DNA of 64,000 nucleotides from Candidatus Aalborgicola lynettensis (GCA_016719405.1 JADJZE010000021.1:744001-808000), one strand, 5' to 3'. Positions 15,844 through 25,689 are shown, counted from the stretch's first letter. Notes: generated by a model from the letters alone, not told the origin. Numbers and translations are program-made.

Positions 15844-16509
15844 ATGAAGATTGCTGGCAGGGGTATAACCGCGCTGGTGTGGGCGTGCATCGGTTGCACG
15901 GCGCCCGCCGGGGCACAGGAGTCACCCATTGTCCAGGGGGTCTACACCTGCGTGGACGCCAAAGGCCGCAAACTGACGGCGGACCGCCCCATTCCCGAAT
16001 GCATCGACCGCGAGCAGCAAATTCTCAACCCCAGTGGCACGCTCAAAATGCGGGTGGGGCCCACCCTGACGGCACACGAGCGTGCGGTTCAGGAGCAGAA
16101 GGAAAAGCGGGAGATTGAGGAGCGCAACCGTATCGCCGAAGAAAAACGGCGCGACCGTGCCTTGCTGACACGTTACCCCAACAAAACAGTGCACGACCGG
16201 GAGCGGGCCGAGGCGCTGAACAATATTGCCATCGTCATCCAGGCCGCCAATGTGCGCTTGACCGAACTGGCGAAGCAAAAAGTCGGCATTGATGCAGAGA
16301 TGGAGTTTTATAAAGGTGACCCCACCAAGGCGCCCGCCTATGTACGCCGCCAACTGGAAGAAAACGTTCAGAGCCAGGCGGTGCAACAGCGCTTCATTCT
16401 GGAACAGGACAATGAAATTCGCCGCGTGAATGTGCGGTTCGATGAAGAGTTGCTGCGTTTGCGCCAACTATGGGGGCAATCGGCACCACCGAGCGCAAGT
16501 GGGCGTTGA
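15844..16509 (+). CDS. DUF4124-type secreted protein with coiled coil
   Basis: The 221-residue protein has a signal peptide (cleavage near PAGAQ) and then GVYTCVDAKGRKLTADRPIPEC, the two-Cys DUF4124 pattern. A long charged region (residues 75-115, EQKEKREIEERNRIAEEKRR) predicts a coiled coil, with a second helical region at 130-205. It is common next to pyrE in this bacterial group and probably co-transcribed (two-base gap). The role is unknown; location is periplasmic. Confidence 0.82.
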   Translation: MKIAGRGITALVWACIGCTAPAGAQESPIVQGVYTCVDAKGRKLTADRPIPECIDREQQILNPSGTLKMRVGPTLTAHERAVQEQKEKREIEERNRIAEEKRRDRALLTRYPNKTVHDRERAEALNNIAIVIQAANVRLTELAKQKVGIDAEMEFYKGDPTKAPAYVRRQLEENVQSQAVQQRFILEQDNEIRRVNVRFDEELLRLRQLWGQSAPPSASGR

Positions 16510-16511
16510 AT

Positions 16512-16536
16512 ACATGCCCGGCTGTGACGGGCATGT
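16512..16536. terminator. hairpin between convergent genes
   Basis: ACATGCCCG (16512-16520), seven-base loop, CGGGCATGT (16528-16536). The perfect 9-bp stem sits between the stops of the DUF4124 gene and gatB. It lacks a T tract, so it is a weak or bidirectional terminator candidate. Confidence 0.55.
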
Positions 16537-16542
16537 GGATGA

Positions 16543-18087
16543 TCAGGCCAGTTTGCTGCGCAACAGATCATTCACCTGCTGCGGATTGGCCTTGCCCTTG
16601 CTGCCCTTCATGATCTGACCCACCAGCGCGTTGAGCGCCTTGTCGTTGCCAGCCTTGAATTCGGCCACGTTTTTGGCGTTGGCGGCGATCACTTCATCGA
16701 CGATTTTTTCCAGCGCGCCGGTGTCGTTCATCTGTTTTAAGCCCTTGGCTTCGATGAGGGCGTCTACCCGCGTCGCCGCGTCGGCTGCGCTCTCATGTGC
16801 CGCGCTTTCGCCGCTCCACAGTGCTTCAAACACCTGCTTGGCGGCGTTGTTGGAGATGGTGCCGTCGGCCACGCGGGCAATGACCGCCGCCAATTGAGCG
16901 GGTTGCACCGGGGCGGCGTCGATGGCGCGGTCTTCCGTGTTCAGGCGGCGGGACACCTCGCCCATGATCCAGTTACTCGCCAACTTGGCCTGGCCGCAGG
17001 CTTGGGCGGTTTCTTCAAAGTAGGCCGCGATGGCTTTGCTCTGCGTGAGCTGGGTGGCGTCGTATTCGGGCAGGGCATAGTCACGCACAAAGCGCTCGGC
17101 CATCACCCGCGGCAACTCGGCCATTTGCGCACGTACTTGCTCCACCCACTGCTCCGAAATGCATAGCGGTGGCAAATCCGGGTCGGGAAAATAGCGGTAG
17201 TCGGCCGCGTCTTCCTTGGTGCGCATGGCGCGGGTCTCGCCGGTGTCGGGGTTGAACAGCACGGTGGCCTGCTCAATCGCGTGGCCGTCTTCAATCTGCT
17301 CGATCTGCCAGCGCACCTCATAGTCGATGGCCTGCTGCATGAACTTGAAGCTGTTCAGGTTCTTGATCTCGCGGCGCGTGCCCAACGGTTGGCCGGGTTT
17401 GCGCACCGATACGTTGGCGTCGCAACGGAAGGAGCCTTCTTGCATATTGCCGTCGCAGATGCCGATCCAGGTCACGATCTTGTGCAGTTCCTTGGCGTAG
17501 GCCACAGCCTCGGCGCTGGAGCGCATGTCGGGCTCGGTCACGATCTCCAGCAAGGGTGTGCCGGCGCGGTTCAGGTCAATACCGGTCTGGCCAATGAAGT
17601 CTTCGTGTAGCGACTTGCCGGCGTCTTCTTCCAGATGCGCGCGCACCAGGCGCACGGCTTTCTTTTCGCGCGCCAGCTCGGCGCCCTTGCCGGTTTCCAG
17701 GAAAAATTCGACCACGCCGCCCTGCACCACGGGAATCTCGAACTGGCTGATCTGGTAGCCCTTGGGCAGGTCGGGGTAGAAGTAGTTTTTGCGCGCAAAA
17801 ATGCTGCGCTCGGCAATGTGGGCGTTGACCGCCAGGCCGAACTCGATGGCACGTTCTACCGCGCCCTTGTTCATGACCGGCAGCGTTCCGGGCAGCGCCA
17901 GGTCCACGGCGCAGGCCTGGGTGTTGGGCTCGGCACCAAAGGCGGTGGAGGCGCGGCTGAAGATCTTGCTCGCGGTCGACAACTGGGCGTGTGTCTCGAA
18001 GCCGATGATGACCTCGTAGCCATGCACCAGCGGGCCGGTCGGGCGGCCCTGTTGTTGGGTTTCAAATGGGTTCATGGTCTCGCTCAT
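16543..18087 (-). CDS. gatB: Asp-tRNA(Asn)/Glu-tRNA(Gln) amidotransferase subunit B
   Basis: The 514-residue subunit starts at MSETMNPFETQQQG and contains the GatB cradle motifs VIIGFETHAQL, YFYPDLPKGYQISQ, RDANVSVR-like RCDANVSVRKPG and RREIKNLNSFKF, then a C-terminal YqeY-like tail (residues 365-514) that binds tRNA. With GatA and GatC it converts misacylated Glu-tRNA(Gln) or Asp-tRNA(Asn) into the amide form. The start at 18087 is chosen because it lies just after the gatA stop; the longer upstream frame overlaps gatA. Confidence 0.96.
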   Translation of the reverse strand: MSETMNPFETQQQGRPTGPLVHGYEVIIGFETHAQLSTASKIFSRASTAFGAEPNTQACAVDLALPGTLPVMNKGAVERAIEFGLAVNAHIAERSIFARKNYFYPDLPKGYQISQFEIPVVQGGVVEFFLETGKGAELAREKKAVRLVRAHLEEDAGKSLHEDFIGQTGIDLNRAGTPLLEIVTEPDMRSSAEAVAYAKELHKIVTWIGICDGNMQEGSFRCDANVSVRKPGQPLGTRREIKNLNSFKFMQQAIDYEVRWQIEQIEDGHAIEQATVLFNPDTGETRAMRTKEDAADYRYFPDPDLPPLCISEQWVEQVRAQMAELPRVMAERFVRDYALPEYDATQLTQSKAIAAYFEETAQACGQAKLASNWIMGEVSRRLNTEDRAIDAAPVQPAQLAAVIARVADGTISNNAAKQVFEALWSGESAAHESAADAATRVDALIEAKGLKQMNDTGALEKIVDEVIAANAKNVAEFKAGNDKALNALVGQIMKGSKGKANPQQVNDLLRSKLA

Positions 18088-18088
18088 G

Positions 18089-19627
18089 TCAGAAGCCCTC
18101 CGGCGTGCGGGCGTGCCAGTCGGTGGCTTGCTGGAAACGGTGCGCCGCATTGAGCAGGCGCGCTTCCTGCAGGTAGTTGCCCAGCAGCTGCATGCCCACC
18201 GGCATACCACCTGCGCCAAAGCCCACCGGCACACTCATGCCGGGCAGGCCGGCCAGCGAGCCGGGCAGGGTGAAGATGTCGGCCAGGTAATCGGCCAACG
18301 GGTCTTTGTGCGCGCCAATCTTCCAGGCAGTGGTCGGCGCTACCGGGCCTGCAATGAGGTCGCAGTCTTTGAATGCATTTTGAAAATCGTCGGCAATCAT
18401 GCGGCGGATTTTTTGCGCCTGCAGGTAGTAGGCGTCGTAGTAGCCGTGGGACAGCACATAGGTGCCGATCATGATGCGGCGCTTGACCTCGTCGCCAAAG
18501 CCTTCTGCGCGGGTCTTTTTGTACATGTCGGCCAGGTCGGTGTAGTCCTTGGCGCGGTGGCCAAACTTCACGCCGTCAAAGCGGCTCAGGTTGGAGCTGG
18601 CCTCGGCCGGGGCGATGATGTAGTACACCGGAATCGACAGCGCAGTGCGTGGCAGTGTGATGGGCACCAGCTTGGCACCCAACTTTTCATATTCCTTCAA
18701 GGCAGCGTCAATGGCGGTGCGCACGTCGGCGGCCAGACCTTCACCAAAGAACTCCTTGGGAACGCCGATGCGAAGACCTTCGATGGAGTCGTTGAGTGTG
18801 CGCGAATAGTCTTCGGCGGGTACGTCCAGCGAGGTCGAATCGCGGTTCAGATCGGGGCCACACATGGCAGACAGCAGCAAGGCACAGTCCTGTGCCGATC
18901 GCGCCATCGGCCCGGCTTGGTCGAGGCTGGAGGCGAACGCCACCATGCCGTAACGCGAAGCCCGGCCATAGGTCGGCTTGATGCCGGTAATGCCACAAAA
19001 CGCGGCCGGCTGGCGGATGGAGCCACCGGTATCGGTGCCAGTGGCAGCGGGTGCCAGCCAGGCGGCGACGGCGCAGGCTGAACCACCCGAGGAGCCGCCG
19101 GGCACGCGGGTGGTGTCCCACGGGTTGCGTACCGGTTGGGGTGTGACGTGGCCTACCGGGGCAATCGCCGAGTTTTCGTTGGCCGAGCCCATGGCAAATT
19201 CGTCGCAATTAAGCTTGCCCAGCGTGACCATGCCGGCCCCGGGCGCACCGCCCGGCACACCCGTGCCCAGTTTGGAAACCACGGTCGCATCAAACGGCGA
19301 CTGGTAGTTTTGCAGCATGCGTGAACCGGCGGTGGTGACGAAGTCTTTGGTGACGAAAATGTCTTTGTGGGCAATGGGTACACCTTCCAGGGCTCCTGCC
19401 TGGCCTTGGGCAATACGGGCGTCTGCCGCGCGGGCTTGGGCCAGAGTGGCTTCTTCGTTCAGGGCCACATAGGCACCCAGATTGGCATGGGCACGGCTGC
19501 GTGCCAAAAAGTGGCTGGCCACTTCGACCGCCGAGACCTGCTTGGCATGCAGCGCCTGCGACAGGGCGTGCACGCTGAGGGTGTGCAATTCGTGGGAGGG
19601 GGATTGGGTTTGCATCATCATTTTCAA
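18089..19627 (-). CDS. gatA: Asp-tRNA(Asn)/Glu-tRNA(Gln) amidotransferase subunit A
   Basis: The amidase-signature subunit (about 510 residues) releases ammonia from glutamine. The catalytic Lys is in PIAHKDIFVTKD, and the Ser pair is in VPGGSSGGSACAVAA and DTGGSIRQPA, giving the Ser-cisSer-Lys triad. Four in-frame ATG codons lie at 19627-19613; no clear Shine-Dalgarno separates them. It is flanked by gatC upstream and gatB one base downstream. Confidence 0.96.
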   Translation of the reverse strand: MKMMMQTQSPSHELHTLSVHALSQALHAKQVSAVEVASHFLARSRAHANLGAYVALNEEATLAQARAADARIAQGQAGALEGVPIAHKDIFVTKDFVTTAGSRMLQNYQSPFDATVVSKLGTGVPGGAPGAGMVTLGKLNCDEFAMGSANENSAIAPVGHVTPQPVRNPWDTTRVPGGSSGGSACAVAAWLAPAATGTDTGGSIRQPAAFCGITGIKPTYGRASRYGMVAFASSLDQAGPMARSAQDCALLLSAMCGPDLNRDSTSLDVPAEDYSRTLNDSIEGLRIGVPKEFFGEGLAADVRTAIDAALKEYEKLGAKLVPITLPRTALSIPVYYIIAPAEASSNLSRFDGVKFGHRAKDYTDLADMYKKTRAEGFGDEVKRRIMIGTYVLSHGYYDAYYLQAQKIRRMIADDFQNAFKDCDLIAGPVAPTTAWKIGAHKDPLADYLADIFTLPGSLAGLPGMSVPVGFGAGGMPVGMQLLGNYLQEARLLNAAHRFQQATDWHARTPEGF

Positions 19628-19684
19628 TCAGTTGGGGTCAGAGCACATCGCATGCGCGAGTGGTCTGACCCGCAAGGCCTTTCT

Positions 19685-19984
19685 CTATTCAATCACCTTG
19701 GGCACCAGAAACAGGCCGTGTTCGACGGCCGGTGCGCTCTTTTGGTTGGCTTCGCGCTGGTTGGGCTCGCTGACCGTGTCGTCACGCAGACGCAGGGCAA
19801 AGTCGGACAAGGCGACCACCGGGTGGGCGAGGGGCGTAATGCCGCTGGTGTCCACCGCGCGCATGGTTTCGACGATCGAGAAAAAATCGTTCATTTGGGT
19901 CAATAAACGCGCGCTCTCGGTCGGGGTCAGCGCCAGCCGCGCCAGATTGGCGATGCGCGCGATATCGGTAGATGTCAGGGACAT
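19685..19984 (-). CDS. gatC: Asp-tRNA(Asn)/Glu-tRNA(Gln) amidotransferase subunit C
   Basis: The 99-residue small subunit begins MSLTSTDIARIANLARLALT and includes the typical FFSIVETMRAVDTSGI and PLAHP segments. GatC wraps around GatA and stabilises its contact with GatB. It is the first gene of the gatCAB operon and is divergent from mreB; the 203-base gap holds both promoters. A longer upstream frame (to 20170) runs through that promoter region and is not used. Confidence 0.95.
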   Translation of the reverse strand: MSLTSTDIARIANLARLALTPTESARLLTQMNDFFSIVETMRAVDTSGITPLAHPVVALSDFALRLRDDTVSEPNQREANQKSAPAVEHGLFLVPKVIE

Positions 19985-20187
19985 GGTGCTTTTAGAGTTG
20001 AAACCAAAGGTAATTCGGGCCAGAAGAGGCTTTAACGGGGCGGTTTCCCGCAGGGCATGGGTTATTATCCTGCGTTTGGTGAAGGGCCTGCAAAACGGCG
20101 GCATCCAGCGCCAAAATACCGATTTTTTAACGCTAAAACCGGGGTGGTGCAAGGCCGAAGCGCTTCCCACGCCCCAGAGGACTTGTG

Positions 20188-21231
20188 ATGTTTGAATCTT
20201 TCCGTCGGTACTTCTCTACCGACCTGGCCATTGACTTGGGCACGGCCAATACCCTGATTTTTGTACGCGATAAAGGCATCGTTCTGGACGAGCCGTCCGT
20301 GGTGGCCATCCGCCACGAAGGCGGCCCCCACGGCAAGAAGGTGATCCAGGCCGTCGGCAAGGAAGCCAAAGCCATGTTGGGCAAGGTGCCTGGCAATATC
20401 GAAGCCATCCGCCCCATGAAAGACGGCGTGATTGCCGACTTCATCATCACCGAGCAGATGATCAAGCAGTTCATCAAGATGGTGCACCCGCGCGGCATGT
20501 TCAAGCCCAGCCCGCGCATCATTATTTGCGTGCCCTGTGGCTCCACCCAGGTCGAACGCCGCGCCATCAAGGACGCGGCCGAGGGAGCCGGTGCCAGCGC
20601 CGTGTACCTGATCGAAGAGCCCATGGCTGCGGCCATTGGTGCGGGCCTGCCAGTGTCGGAGGCCAGTGGTTCCATGGTGGTGGACATTGGCGGTGGTACC
20701 ACCGAGGTGGGCGTGATCTCTCTGGGCGGAATGGTCTACAAGGGCAGTGTGCGCGTCGGTGGTGATCGCTTTGACGATGCCATCATCAACTACATTCGCC
20801 GCAACTATGGCATGTTGATCGGTGAACCGACGGCAGAAAATATCAAAAAGAGCATTGGCTCGGCGTTTCCTGGTAGCGAAGTCAAGGAAATGGAAGTGCG
20901 TGGGCGCAACCTGTCTGAAGGTGTACCCCGCAGCTTTACGATCTCGTCCAACGAAATTCTGGAAGCCCTGACGGAGCCGCTTAACAGCATCGTGTCGTCC
21001 GTCAAGAATGCGCTGGAGCAAACACCGCCCGAACTCGGAGCTGACATTGCCGATCGCGGCATGATGCTCACCGGCGGTGGCGCCCTGTTGCGTGACCTGG
21101 ACCGCCTGCTGGCCGAGGAAACCGGCTTGCCTGTGCTGGTGGCCGAAGACCCGCTGACCTGCGTGGTGCGGGGCTGTGGCATGGCGCTGGAACAGATGGA
21201 ACGTCTGGGCGCCATTTTCACCAGCGAATAA
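20188..21231 (+). CDS. mreB: rod-shape determining protein MreB
   Basis: This 347-residue actin homologue directs lateral wall synthesis. Seen: the N-terminal amphipathic MFESFRRYFS membrane tether, phosphate loop DLAIDLGTANTLIF, VVDIGGGTTEVGVISL, and the C-terminal TGGGALLRDLD adenine-binding segment. Length is normal. The ATG at 20188 is preferred over the GTG three bases upstream. It leads the mreBCD-mrdA operon, so the cell is expected to be a rod. Confidence 0.97.
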   Translation: MFESFRRYFSTDLAIDLGTANTLIFVRDKGIVLDEPSVVAIRHEGGPHGKKVIQAVGKEAKAMLGKVPGNIEAIRPMKDGVIADFIITEQMIKQFIKMVHPRGMFKPSPRIIICVPCGSTQVERRAIKDAAEGAGASAVYLIEEPMAAAIGAGLPVSEASGSMVVDIGGGTTEVGVISLGGMVYKGSVRVGGDRFDDAIINYIRRNYGMLIGEPTAENIKKSIGSAFPGSEVKEMEVRGRNLSEGVPRSFTISSNEILEALTEPLNSIVSSVKNALEQTPPELGADIADRGMMLTGGGALLRDLDRLLAEETGLPVLVAEDPLTCVVRGCGMALEQMERLGAIFTSE

Positions 21232-21246
21232 GCGGCGTACACAGCG

Positions 21247-22167
21247 ATGCCACTGGGTACGCTGGGCAGAGAACCTCCGCCATTTTTTCGTCAGGGCCCT
21301 TCGGCCCTTTCGAAGCTGGCAGTGTGCAGCGCGCTGGCGGTCCTGATGATGGTGGCCGACGTCCGGTTTAATGTCATGCAGGAGGTGCGCATGGTGCTGG
21401 CTGCAGTGCTCTACCCGGTGCAATGGTTGGCTTTGCGACCAGTGGTGCTGGGGCAGTTCGGCGTCCAGTATTTTTCCGCGTTGACGGTGGCGCAGGCAGA
21501 AAAAGAAGCGGCGCTCAAGGCCAGCAGCGTGCAATCCCTGCGGGCCAACCAGGTCGAACAATTGTTGCTGGAGAACACCCGGCTGCGCAAATTGCTGGTG
21601 TTGCGTGATCGTCTGCAATCGAATGCCGTTGCGGCCCAGGTGATTTACGATGCCGCCGACCCGTTTAGCCGCAAGGTCGTGATTGACAAGGGGGCTTACG
21701 ACCAGGTCGCGCTGGGCTCCCCGGTGCTGGACGAATCCGGGGTACTGGGACAGGTGACCCGCGTTTACCCGATGGCGAGCGAAGTCACCCTGATTACCGA
21801 TCGCGACCATGCCATTCCGGTGCTCAACACCCGTACCGGCGCGCGCGGCGTGGCCTTTGGGGATGTCTCCACCCGAGCCGATGCCATGGAGTTGCGCTAC
21901 ATGGCCGCCAATGCCGATGTGGCAATTGGCGATTTGCTGACCACCAGCGGTGTGGACGGCGTCTACCCACCGGGCTTGCCGGTGGCACGCGTGGAAAAAG
22001 TGGAACGCCGTGTGGATGCCGTGTTCGCCCGTATCGATTGTGTGCCGCTGGCAGCGGTTGCCGCTGCAGGCCATGTCTTGGTGCTTGAGCCTGTGACCGC
22101 CCATATCCCAGCGCGCCCGGCCGAGGAGACATCGCCCGCGCCGCCCAAGCGGGGAGCCGTGAAATGA
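21247..22167 (+). CDS. mreC: rod-shape determining protein MreC
   Basis: The 306-residue bitopic protein has one N-terminal membrane helix (about residues 20-45), a coiled coil (75-115, with VEQLLLENTRLRKLLVLRD) and a double beta-barrel periplasmic domain containing DPFSRKVVIDKGAYDQV and MELRYMAANADV. It links MreB to PBP2 in the elongasome. It follows mreB by 15 bases and precedes mreD. Confidence 0.96.
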   Translation: MPLGTLGREPPPFFRQGPSALSKLAVCSALAVLMMVADVRFNVMQEVRMVLAAVLYPVQWLALRPVVLGQFGVQYFSALTVAQAEKEAALKASSVQSLRANQVEQLLLENTRLRKLLVLRDRLQSNAVAAQVIYDAADPFSRKVVIDKGAYDQVALGSPVLDESGVLGQVTRVYPMASEVTLITDRDHAIPVLNTRTGARGVAFGDVSTRADAMELRYMAANADVAIGDLLTTSGVDGVYPPGLPVARVEKVERRVDAVFARIDCVPLAAVAAAGHVLVLEPVTAHIPARPAEETSPAPPKRGAVK

Positions 22168-22195
22168 ACCACGGCACTTTGCGGAGAAGCCCGTC

Positions 22196-22726
22196 ATGAT
22201 CATGCGCCCAGGTCAGCAGTTGTTGCTGCCCGTCAATCCTCTGTTTTTATGGGGCAGTTTGCTGGTTGCCATGCTGCTCAACATGCTGCAAAACATGGGG
22301 TTGTGGGGGCGCGCAATATGGAGCCCCGACGTGCTGGCGGTGGTGCTGGTGTTCTGGACCGTGCACCAACCCACGCGGGTTGGCATTGTGGCGGCGTTTA
22401 TTTGTGGCCTGTTGATGGATGTACACCAGTCCGGATTGCTGGGCCAGCATGCCATGGCCTACGCCGTGCTGAGTTTTTTTGCCATCACCATGCATCGGCG
22501 TTTGCTGTGGTTCCCGGTGCCCTTGCAGGCAGCACAGGTGTTCCCGCTTTTTTTTGCGGCGCATGCCATCGCGCTGGTGGTGCGCATGCTGGCAGGGGGC
22601 GAGTTTCCGGGATTCTGGATGGCGCTGTCCCCGGTGCTGGAAGCGATGTTGTGGCCCGTTGCCAGCATTGTCTTGTTGGCCCCCCAGCGCCGCGCGCCCG
22701 ACCCAGACGCCAATCGGCCACTATGA
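22196..22726 (+). CDS. mreD: rod-shape determining protein MreD
   Basis: A 176-residue membrane protein with five to six hydrophobic segments, including WSPDVLAVVLVFW and AFICGLLMDVHQSGLLGQ, the conserved MreD loop. It partners MreC at the inner membrane. The second Met is a possible start. It lies between mreC and mrdA in the conserved order. Confidence 0.94.
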   Translation: MIMRPGQQLLLPVNPLFLWGSLLVAMLLNMLQNMGLWGRAIWSPDVLAVVLVFWTVHQPTRVGIVAAFICGLLMDVHQSGLLGQHAMAYAVLSFFAITMHRRLLWFPVPLQAAQVFPLFFAAHAIALVVRMLAGGEFPGFWMALSPVLEAMLWPVASIVLLAPQRRAPDPDANRPL

Positions 22727-22762
22727 TTTTGTTGTGCTTGCCACCGTGTGGAGTGCGCTGAC

Positions 22763-24895
22763 ATGACCGAGCTTCGCAACGTCGAAGTTGAATTGACGCG
22801 CTTTCGCATCCGTGTTCTGGTGGTGGGGGTGGCAGTGCTGGTGTGTTTTGTGCTGCTGGCGGCGCGGTTGGTTTTTTTGCAAGTGGTGCGCCATGATGAT
22901 TTGCGTGCGCAGGCGGAAAGCAACCGCACTTCCATTGTGCCCATCGTGCCCAACCGCGGCCTCATTGTGGACCGCAACGGCATTGTGCTGGCCAGCAATT
23001 ATTCGGCCTACACGCTGGAAATTACGCCGTCCAGAACGCTGGCGGGTTGGGAGGCTACGGCCGACGAACTGTCCAAGGTGCTGGATGTGACGGCCCGCGA
23101 CCGGCGCCGTTTCAAGAAATTGCTGGACGAGTCCAAGAGCTTTGAGTCCCTGCCGATCCGCACCCGGCTGACCGATACCGAGGTGGCACGGTTTGCAGCC
23201 CAGCGCTTTCGCTTTCCCGGCGTAGAAATCAAGGCGCGGTTGTTTCGCAACTACCCGTATGGTGAACTGGCCAGTCACGTGATTGGCTACATCGGCCGTA
23301 TCAACCAGGCCGAAAAAGCCAAGATCGACGAAGACGATGCCCAGGCGGCCAACTACCGGGGCACCGAATACATGGGCAAGCTCGGCGTGGAGCAGAGCTT
23401 CGAAAGCCCCTTGCATGGCATTACCGGCGTGGAGCGGGTCGAAACGTCCGCCGGTGGCCGTGCGGTGCGCAAACTCGCCAGCACGCACTCGACCCCAGGC
23501 AACATGGTGATGCTGTCGATCGACATCAAACTGCAAAAGTTGGTCGAAGACATGTATGGCGATCGTCGGGGGGCGCTGGTGGCGATTGATCCGCGCAATG
23601 GTGAGGTGCTGGCTTTCGTGTCCAAGCCCACTTTCGACCCCAATCTGTTTGTCGATGGCATTGACTCTGACAGCTGGGCCGCGCTGAACGAGGACATCAA
23701 CAAGCCGCTGCTCAACCGCGCACTGCGCGGCACCTATCCGCCGGGCTCGACCTACAAGCCGCTGATGGCGATGGCGGCGCTCAACAGTGGCAAGCGTGCG
23801 GCCAACGTGGTGATTCAGGATAACCTGACCTACAGCTTCGGTGGGCGCACCTTTGGCAGCCCCGAAGCGGACCGCCCCGGCCCCAAGGATATGCGTCTGG
23901 CGATCGTGGGCTCGTCCAACGTGTACTTCTACAGCCTGGCCAACGAAATGGGGGTGGACCTGATCCATGACGAACTCGAACCCTTTGGCCTGGGGCGGCG
24001 CACCGGTATTGACCTGCAGGGCGAAGTGACGGGTGACCTGCCGTCGCAGGAGTGGAAGCGCAAGCGGTTTCGCAAACCGGAGCACCAGAAGTGGTATGCG
24101 GGTGAGACCATTTCGCTGGGTATCGGCCAGGGTTACAACAACTTCACCATGTTGCAGATGGCCACCGCCTACGCGACTATTGCCTCAGGTGGTCTGCGCT
24201 TCAAGCCGCGCGTGGTGCGCGAGATCAAAGACATGGTGCAGCACACCAGCCACCAGGTGGCCAGCGACGCGCTGGAGCCGTTGCCGCTGAAACCTGAGCA
24301 CGTGAACGTCATCCGCAACGCCATGCATGGGGTCACGATCGAAGGTACATCGGCAAGGGTATTTGCCGGCGCTGGCTACACCAGCGGTGGAAAAACCGGC
24401 ACCGCCCAGGCGGTGGGACTCAAGGCAGGTGAGCGCTACAGCAGTGTCAAAGCCGACGAGCACAAGCGCGACCACTCCCTGTACGTCGCCTTTGCGCCAG
24501 TCGAGAACCCGACCATTGCGCTGGCCTTGATTGTGGAAAACGCGGGCTGGGGCTCCACGTCTGCGGCGCCCATTGCACGGCGTGTGTTTGACTATTGGCT
24601 GCTGGGACAGTACCCCAACGAGCAAGACCTTGCGGCCGTGACCAAGGGCCAAGCGGGTGCACCGATCGGCAAGCCGCTGCTGGCTTCCGAGGTGCCCTGG
24701 CCGCGCAGCGTGGCGCCAGCCCCCGCGGTGCCGGTAGCCGAACCGATGGCGGCAGCCTTTACCCCGGAAGCGCCAAGTGGCGCGGTGGTGCCAGACGCCA
24801 GTACCCCCCATGCGTCTACAGGCCCGGATGTGCCTATTGCCTTTGATGCCCCTGCGGCTCCGCCACCGGACATCCATCCGCACGAACGGCATTGA
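22763..24895 (+). CDS. mrdA: penicillin-binding protein 2 (elongasome transpeptidase)
   Basis: The 710-residue protein has an N-terminal membrane helix (18-40), a pedestal/dimerisation domain and a class B PBP transpeptidase domain: SxxK in PPGSTYKPL (Ser about 328), SxN in VGSSNVYF and KTG in GGKTGTAQA. It crosslinks peptidoglycan during elongation. The C terminus is a long Pro/Ala tail (from about residue 650) not needed for catalysis. The ATG at 22763 follows the mreD region. rodA, often next, is not adjacent; a minus-strand permease gene follows. Confidence 0.96.
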   Translation: MTELRNVEVELTRFRIRVLVVGVAVLVCFVLLAARLVFLQVVRHDDLRAQAESNRTSIVPIVPNRGLIVDRNGIVLASNYSAYTLEITPSRTLAGWEATADELSKVLDVTARDRRRFKKLLDESKSFESLPIRTRLTDTEVARFAAQRFRFPGVEIKARLFRNYPYGELASHVIGYIGRINQAEKAKIDEDDAQAANYRGTEYMGKLGVEQSFESPLHGITGVERVETSAGGRAVRKLASTHSTPGNMVMLSIDIKLQKLVEDMYGDRRGALVAIDPRNGEVLAFVSKPTFDPNLFVDGIDSDSWAALNEDINKPLLNRALRGTYPPGSTYKPLMAMAALNSGKRAANVVIQDNLTYSFGGRTFGSPEADRPGPKDMRLAIVGSSNVYFYSLANEMGVDLIHDELEPFGLGRRTGIDLQGEVTGDLPSQEWKRKRFRKPEHQKWYAGETISLGIGQGYNNFTMLQMATAYATIASGGLRFKPRVVREIKDMVQHTSHQVASDALEPLPLKPEHVNVIRNAMHGVTIEGTSARVFAGAGYTSGGKTGTAQAVGLKAGERYSSVKADEHKRDHSLYVAFAPVENPTIALALIVENAGWGSTSAAPIARRVFDYWLLGQYPNEQDLAAVTKGQAGAPIGKPLLASEVPWPRSVAPAPAVPVAEPMAAAFTPEAPSGAVVPDASTPHASTGPDVPIAFDAPAAPPPDIHPHERH

Positions 24896-24897
24896 GT

Positions 24898-25656
24898 TCA
24901 GCGCACCAGCGCATCCCAGCCGGTTTTTAGAATCAGCGCACCCACCACGGCGATGAACACGCCCCGCACAAAACCGCTGCCGTGGCGCAGCGCCAGGTGG
25001 GTTCCCAGCAGACTGCCCGCTACATTGGCCAGCGCCATGGCCAGCGCAAAGTGCCACCACACATGGCCTTTGAGGGTGAACAGCAGCAAGGCTGCCAGGT
25101 TGGTGGCGGTGTTGAGCAGCTTGGCCCCGGCCGAGGCGTGCAAAAAGTCGTAACCCAGCAAACGCACCAGCAAAAACACGAAAAAACTGCCGGTGCCGGG
25201 GCCGAAAAATCCGTCGTAAAAACCAATCACTGCGCCCACGCCGCAGGCCACGGCGGCTTCGGTTCGGCCTGCAAAGCGTGGTGCATGGTGGCGCCCCAGA
25301 TCTTTCTTGTGCAGGGTGTAGAGCAACACCAGCAGCAAGACCACGGGCAGCAATTTGCGCAAGAAATCGGGTGAGGCAACGGTCACCAGCCAGGCGCCGC
25401 CAAGGGCTGCGACAAAACCGCTGAGGGCCGCGGGCAGCAGTGCGTGCCATGGCAGTTGCACACGGCGGCTGTATTGCGCGGCGGCAATGCCCGTGCCCCA
25501 GATGGCTGCCGCCTTGTTGGTGCCAAACAGCGTGGCCGGATGGGTGGTGGGAAAAATCGCAAACAGTGCCGGTACCAGAATCAGGCCGCCACCGCCCACA
25601 ATGGCGTCCACCAGGCCGGCCAGTAACGAGGCAAGGGAGGCAAAAAGTAGTTCCAT
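24898..25656 (-). CDS. TSUP/TauE-SafE family membrane permease
   Basis: The 252-residue protein has about eight hydrophobic segments and the family's two internal repeats with the signatures VDAIVGGGGLILVPAL and IGFYDGFFGPGTGSFF. TSUP permeases move sulfite, organosulfonates or related anions; substrate cannot be told from sequence. The start at 25656 (MELLFASLASLLAG) fits the first helix; the longer upstream frame overlaps a repeat. Its stop lies two bases past the mrdA stop, tail to tail. Confidence 0.88.
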   Translation of the reverse strand: MELLFASLASLLAGLVDAIVGGGGLILVPALFAIFPTTHPATLFGTNKAAAIWGTGIAAAQYSRRVQLPWHALLPAALSGFVAALGGAWLVTVASPDFLRKLLPVVLLLVLLYTLHKKDLGRHHAPRFAGRTEAAVACGVGAVIGFYDGFFGPGTGSFFVFLLVRLLGYDFLHASAGAKLLNTATNLAALLLFTLKGHVWWHFALAMALANVAGSLLGTHLALRHGSGFVRGVFIAVVGALILKTGWDALVR

Positions 25657-25689
25657 GGGGCATTGTCTCACCCGTTGGAGGTGTAGTGA

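Noticed and set aside
18074..19081. 335-codon plus-strand ORF over gatA
   Set aside because: It is antisense to a gene with full amidase motifs and its translation is Gly/Val/His-rich, typical of a high-GC shadow frame.
20065..22203. 712-codon minus-strand ORF over mreB and mreC
   Set aside because: It covers two conserved genes on the other strand and has no recognisable domain; it is an antisense open frame from high GC.
22721..24085. 454-codon minus-strand ORF over mrdA
   Set aside because: Antisense to the PBP2 gene, His/Gln-rich, no domain.
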